DNA from: Chrysogorgia sp. JL179-B06
Lineage: Eukaryota > Cnidaria > Anthozoa > Scleralcyonacea > Chrysogorgiidae
Length of the DNA: 64,000 bases
NCBI GenBank assembly: GCA_035772405.1
Contig: JAYKKM010000371.1
Span: 84,501 to 148,500, forward strand
Reading direction: 5' to 3'
Every line of letters begins with the position of its first letter. Position 1 is the first letter of the stretch. Both the position numbers and the translations under genes were made by a program. Shown here in pieces: positions 60,971 to 64,000 of this stretch. Under the pieces are notes generated by a model. That model did no database searches, was not told the DNA's origin, and saw only the letters and a list, made by a program, of their open reading frames with translations.

Positions 60971-61040
60971 TTTCCACTACGTTATAACGACAGGAGTCAC
61001 GAATAATCATTTCGCAGCACGTTTAATTGCAAATTGGTAT

Positions 61041-61165
61041 ACAGGGTGTATAAAAAACGAAACCTTTCGAAATTAACATATTCTTCTTAACCATAAGATT
61101 TTATACCCCTGGGAATTTAAAATGCCTTCTAATCGTATGCGTAGCATAAAATCGTGTACTTAAAA
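61041..61165. mobile_element. Truncated mariner-type MITE inside the two-gene transposon
   Basis: CAGGGTGTATAAAAAACG preceded by TA, then ATAAGATTTTATACCCCTGGG (core 20 bases shown at most in one block: AAGATTTTATACCCCTGG) and GGAATTTAAAATGCCTTCTA. This parallels the left half of the MITE at 34463-34785. The right half is absent; the outer TIR begins a few bases further on. Confidence 0.65.
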
Positions 61166-61304
61166 CAATATGCTAATTTCTTAGGAATCCACTGAGATTT
61201 GTCAAATTCTTGGTCATTAATTTTTTTGCGATTCCCAGCAAGCCTTTCGCGCTCGTATTCGACTTTTCCGCTTTGCTCGGGGACAACCTTAATTGAAATA
61301 GCTG

Positions 61305-61355
61305 TATAACCGTTTTCAATTCTGAAAACAGATTTGGAATTAGCGAGTCAAAATA
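61305..61355. repeat. Minisatellite, continuation of the interrupted unit
   Basis: TATAACCGTTTTCAATTCTG, then ATTTGGAATTAGCGAGTCAA and AATACAT, continue the unit broken at 57780. The array ends within this unit, after which sequence diverges. Confidence 0.9.
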
Positions 61356-62227
61356 CATACTCGGACTCGGATTTCTATTTCCTCAAAAAACTATGTCTCT
61401 TGTGATGGTTCAATTTAATCTGAGTATCTAGTTACCAGTGCCACATTTTCCGATCCCGCGCATGAGGACGGTTGATCATATATATATACCTATAAACAGA
61501 TCCTAGATCTAGGAACGGCATAAGGGACTAAACGCCGGTCGATATTAGCGCCCTCAGGCCTTCGGCCTTCGGCCGGCGCTTCGCGCCGGGCGAGGGGATA
61601 ACAAGAAATTCCAGTTTTACACGTATAATAAATTATTTTAAATATAACTGTTAAATACAATTAGTAAGGTCAATCTAAGGATAACATCAAAAAAATTGCA
61701 ACAGTTTGTTTTATGGTGGTTTTATGTTAGGCTGTGTCTAGTCAACAACATACTAAAAGTTGGACAAAGTTGGAGCATGGGAAAGTTTCCAATTTCGAGA
61801 TTGACTTTTATCCGTTTTTAAGTCATTTTCCATTAAAATCTGAAAACTTCAGAAGCCATAACTCGGTCAATTTTCAGGATAAATCAATATAACTTGCATC
61901 TTTATCTAGGTTTTCAGGGACAATCTTTCAAATGGAAGGGTTGTAAGTGATGTTGGGCAACCCCTTATACCATATCTAGGGGTACCCCTACCCCGCCCCC
62001 CTTGTTGGCGCCCACCCGGATTGACAAGCAGCCATAACTTCGTACTGCTTCTTCCAAAACAAGTAAATTTGGTGTCATTCCATATGTTTTCGAGGTCAAT
62101 AATTCATTTGGAGCTATTTCCAGTGGTTTTCCATTGCCCACTATATCATTTTGGGGGTTACCCGTGCCCCAAAACACTTGGTCTGACCACTAACCATAGT
62201 CTATGAACAGGCATGACAGGCACAACC
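61356..62227. other. Non-coding, with a GC-rich palindromic patch
   Basis: At about 61,548-61,592 a GC-rich run of GGCCTTCGGCC and GGCGCTTCGCGCC small palindromes occurs. From 61,840 to 62,190 there are two similar blocks around GCCATAACT(C/T)(C/G)G, possibly part of the 3' end of the element encoding the next gene. No gene. Confidence 0.45.
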
Positions 62228-64000
62228 TCACACGTCATCGTCATCATCGTCTTCTAATACTGGCTCATTCGTGCTATTGTCGCAGTTGCCATCTTGGCAA
62301 TGTCCACATGCACTGGTACATTCGAGTCCATGCTTCCTGCAGCTACACCTCAGGGTACTGCATCCTCCCGAACAGTTGCAGTGAACCATCTGAATAAGGA
62401 CCTCTGGAGCAGGGCTTTTGTCTGTCATCATTGGAACAAGTTTATTCCCTTCTACCCTCCATCCCCACTCAGTTGGCTCCATTTCATCACTGCAACCCAT
62501 CCACTCCATCACCTGGTAGTAAGTCCGTAGGGAGTGAAATTTACAGGCCGAGGTAGTTGGCGGCAGTCTTTCAGGCGTTACGAAAGTCTTAGCTCTTGCA
62601 ACTTTCTTGCATAGCATATTATATCTGATAGATGCCAGGGACTCGTTCTGGTTTGCATTGAACAACGCCACCATTGCCCTACACCCGTTGGTTTCGACAA
62701 CATCCTGACTTTGCTTTGGTGAACTGAATGCTTTCGAACAGTTTTTGAATCCTTTATCTTTCTTGACGATTCTTTGGAACACCGACTTCTTTCCTATCCC
62801 GAATACTCTAGATGTAGAGTCGCATCCGGTGAAGGCATGCAGAAACAATAGATCATTGCAAGCTGCTTCTCCAAGGACCTGCTTAATGACCTTGATATTA
62901 TAGGCACTCGATTTCGCCTTGTCCGATCGGAAATAGAGTTCAGTGCACTTTGACACCACTACATGGTAGAGCAAGAGTACCAGGAGATCTGTGTCTTCTC
63001 CAACAAGGGTGGTAGATTTGAAAGCAGACATTGCGATGGCTGCTTTTGCAATTTCAACGTCGGCATCACCTTCAGCTTGCATCACTTCACAGCCTCTCTG
63101 TCGCATTTGTCCCATGATCAGCTGGATAAGGGCCTGCTTGTTTGCCTCATTCGACAAGAAGTCTTCCTTTTTCCCAACAAACTTTGTCACCCCTGTAATG
63201 TTCACCTTGTTCGCATTCAAATTTCGACTTCGACGCTGATGAGTACAGTCCTTTATACTTGGCCCAACCTCATAACCATCAAACACTACGGTGGCTCTGC
63301 CATAGTGTTTAACTGTGAATGATGCGTAATCATCAGCAATTGAACTATATGTGGACCCGTCTGTCCATTTTAGGCGGTGAATAAGAGACCCCCCGTCTAG
63401 TACATAGTGATCTGTGACTGCGACCGTCTGTGTGACGGCATTGTCTGCCTTTGGTGTTACGTAGTTCCGTATCGCTTCTGCTAGTTGTGGTTTATCCGGC
63501 GTGCGCAAGATGTTCTTTCCTTCGAACAAAGACATTGGGTAAGGACATAGTTCATAGCTCATCACTTCATCGAGCTGCAGATCACCCGTCTGTGAGACAA
63601 CAAGGAACCTCTGGAATAGCAATGCTGGATCTATCGTCCGGTCATCAGCAACTTTCACTGCCTTGCTGGATGCAAGTGTCTTGACCTTCAAACTCCGTTT
63701 GTGCGAATATGAGAACACAGAGTGTTTGTCCATCTTCTTAACTATGTCATTTCCGATTACGAACAGGTCATGTACATTGACATCCTCATTTGCATTAACT
63801 CCTGTGATGATGTTACGCAATGATTTATCAGCCGAATATGGTGTAAAACACTCCAGTTTTGCTGCGACTTTTTCAAGATCCGCCTCATCCCTACTCACTC
63901 TAGAGTTGGACAAGTCCTTATGCTGTTCACTTGTTGTGTAACTATTCGTGGTCAGTTCTTGCATGGCGAGGTTGTAAGATGATGTCACAGTAGAAGACAT
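62228..64000 (-). CDS. XPG/FEN-like nuclease with CXC tail, mobile-element-like (reaches window edge)
   Basis: A single uninterrupted 590-codon frame; an ATG lies exactly at the window end, so the true start may be further out. Nuclease-like acidic motifs appear in the expected order: ATVVFDGYEVG, EGDADVEIAKAAI, LVGEDTDLLVLLL and FLHAFTGCDSTS, followed by FGIGKKS. The last two resemble the GCD...GIG helix-hairpin region of FEN1/XPG 5' nucleases. The C-terminus has a Cys-rich CXC-type motif (HCNCSGGCSTLRCSCRKHG, LECTSACGHC) and an acidic tail DDDDDDV. The gene at 23982-26612 shares the D.D, GCD and CXC motifs and is inside a TIR element, so this one is probably mobile too. XPG-type nucleases are known passengers of Academ transposons. 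A host nuclease is an alternative, but the family looks too repeated for that. Confidence 0.7.
   Translation of the reverse strand: MSSTVTSSYNLAMQELTTNSYTTSEQHKDLSNSRVSRDEADLEKVAAKLECFTPYSADKSLRNIITGVNANEDVNVHDLFVIGNDIVKKMDKHSVFSYSHKRSLKVKTLASSKAVKVADDRTIDPALLFQRFLVVSQTGDLQLDEVMSYELCPYPMSLFEGKNILRTPDKPQLAEAIRNYVTPKADNAVTQTVAVTDHYVLDGGSLIHRLKWTDGSTYSSIADDYASFTVKHYGRATVVFDGYEVGPSIKDCTHQRRSRNLNANKVNITGVTKFVGKKEDFLSNEANKQALIQLIMGQMRQRGCEVMQAEGDADVEIAKAAIAMSAFKSTTLVGEDTDLLVLLLYHVVVSKCTELYFRSDKAKSSAYNIKVIKQVLGEAACNDLLFLHAFTGCDSTSRVFGIGKKSVFQRIVKKDKGFKNCSKAFSSPKQSQDVVETNGCRAMVALFNANQNESLASIRYNMLCKKVARAKTFVTPERLPPTTSACKFHSLRTYYQVMEWMGCSDEMEPTEWGWRVEGNKLVPMMTDKSPAPEVLIQMVHCNCSGGCSTLRCSCRKHGLECTSACGHCQDGNCDNSTNEPVLEDDDDDDV

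Larger units (their letters stand above)
57781..61304. mobile_element. 3,524-bp two-gene Tc1/mariner (IS630-type) transposon
   Basis: The left end starts CAGCTATTTCAATTAAGG and the right end finishes CCTTAATTGAAATAGCTG. About 132 bases at each end (57781-57913 and 61172-61304) are inverted copies with a few differences. The flanks are ...GATCAATATA and TATAACCG..., while the neighbouring empty unit reads GATCAATATATAACCG. That demonstrates insertion with a TA duplication. Inside are two convergent genes: the passenger gene (58233-59608, +) and the transposase (60970-59673, -), with 64 bp between their stops. Both appear open through all exons. A truncated mariner-type MITE lies between the transposase start and the right TIR. 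Each gene starts just inside one TIR, so the TIRs probably also hold the promoters. Confidence 0.9.

Noticed and set aside
61172..61355. Extra gene in the open frame spanning the right TIR and minisatellite
   Set aside because: The frame crosses the transposon boundary and is non-coding repeat.

Overview
The window looks like repeat-dense, AT-rich intergenic DNA of an animal, most likely a cnidarian such as a coral or anemone. That is an inference: coding pieces are split by short GT-AG introns, telomere-type CCCTAA/TTAGGG runs are scattered through it, and the proteins belong to families that expand in cnidarian and fish genomes (Kolobok/THAP, KDZ with CxC cluster, Crypton-like recombinase, DUF6589, P2X7-like domain, XPG-like nuclease with CXC tail). 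I see no ordinary housekeeping gene, rRNA, tRNA gene or CRISPR. Nearly all recognisable coding sequence belongs to mobile elements or mobile-element-like families, in states from intact to badly broken.

Layout. 0-3.1 kb: a tRNA-headed inverted repeat, then a broken Crypton-like tyrosine recombinase with a Myb/SANT-like tail. 4.0-6.9 kb: broken THAP/Kolobok transposase (+). 8.2-9.3 kb: P2X7-like intracellular-domain gene interrupted by a 218-bp perfect palindrome. 9.7-13.0 kb: second Kolobok copy (-), with a stop at the predicted catalytic Glu. 15.1-16.8 kb: broken hAT-type transposase (-). 17.0-20.5 kb: ZAD-like/DUF6589 gene (-), with stops. 20.7-21.4 kb: Polinton (Maverick/adintovirus-like) capsid and packaging-ATPase remnants (-), next to a USP-like fragment (+). 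23.5-27.4 kb: element with ~220-240 bp terminal inverted repeats carrying a decayed nuclease/CXC gene. 28.3-31.1 kb: two abutting foldback/TIR elements. 31.6-33.15 kb: 100-bp tandem array. 33.2-42.7 kb: multi-exon KDZ-type transposase gene (+) with CxC cluster, chromodomain-like segment and all three expected acidic motifs. 43.5-51.7 kb: convergent multi-exon DUF3987-type gene (-). 52.9-57.1 kb: foldbacks and a GCGATCGC-rich element. 57.3-61.4 kb: minisatellite split by a 3,524-bp Tc1/mariner-type element with two convergent intron-containing genes. 62.2-64.0 kb: open 590-codon XPG-like nuclease/CXC frame (-) running to the window edge.

The most interesting item is the 57,781-61,304 element. 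It has ~132-bp terminal inverted repeats, a TA target duplication that can be checked against the empty repeat unit beside it, an apparently intact 321-aa DD34E transposase, and an apparently intact 273-aa passenger gene with a ubiquitin-like/PB1-like N-terminus and a SHOCT-like C-terminus. Next come the KDZ/DUF3987 convergent pair and the TIR-bounded nuclease/CXC element, whose relative sits at the right edge.

All exon joins were read by eye from splice consensus and family resemblance. No alignment or search was run.
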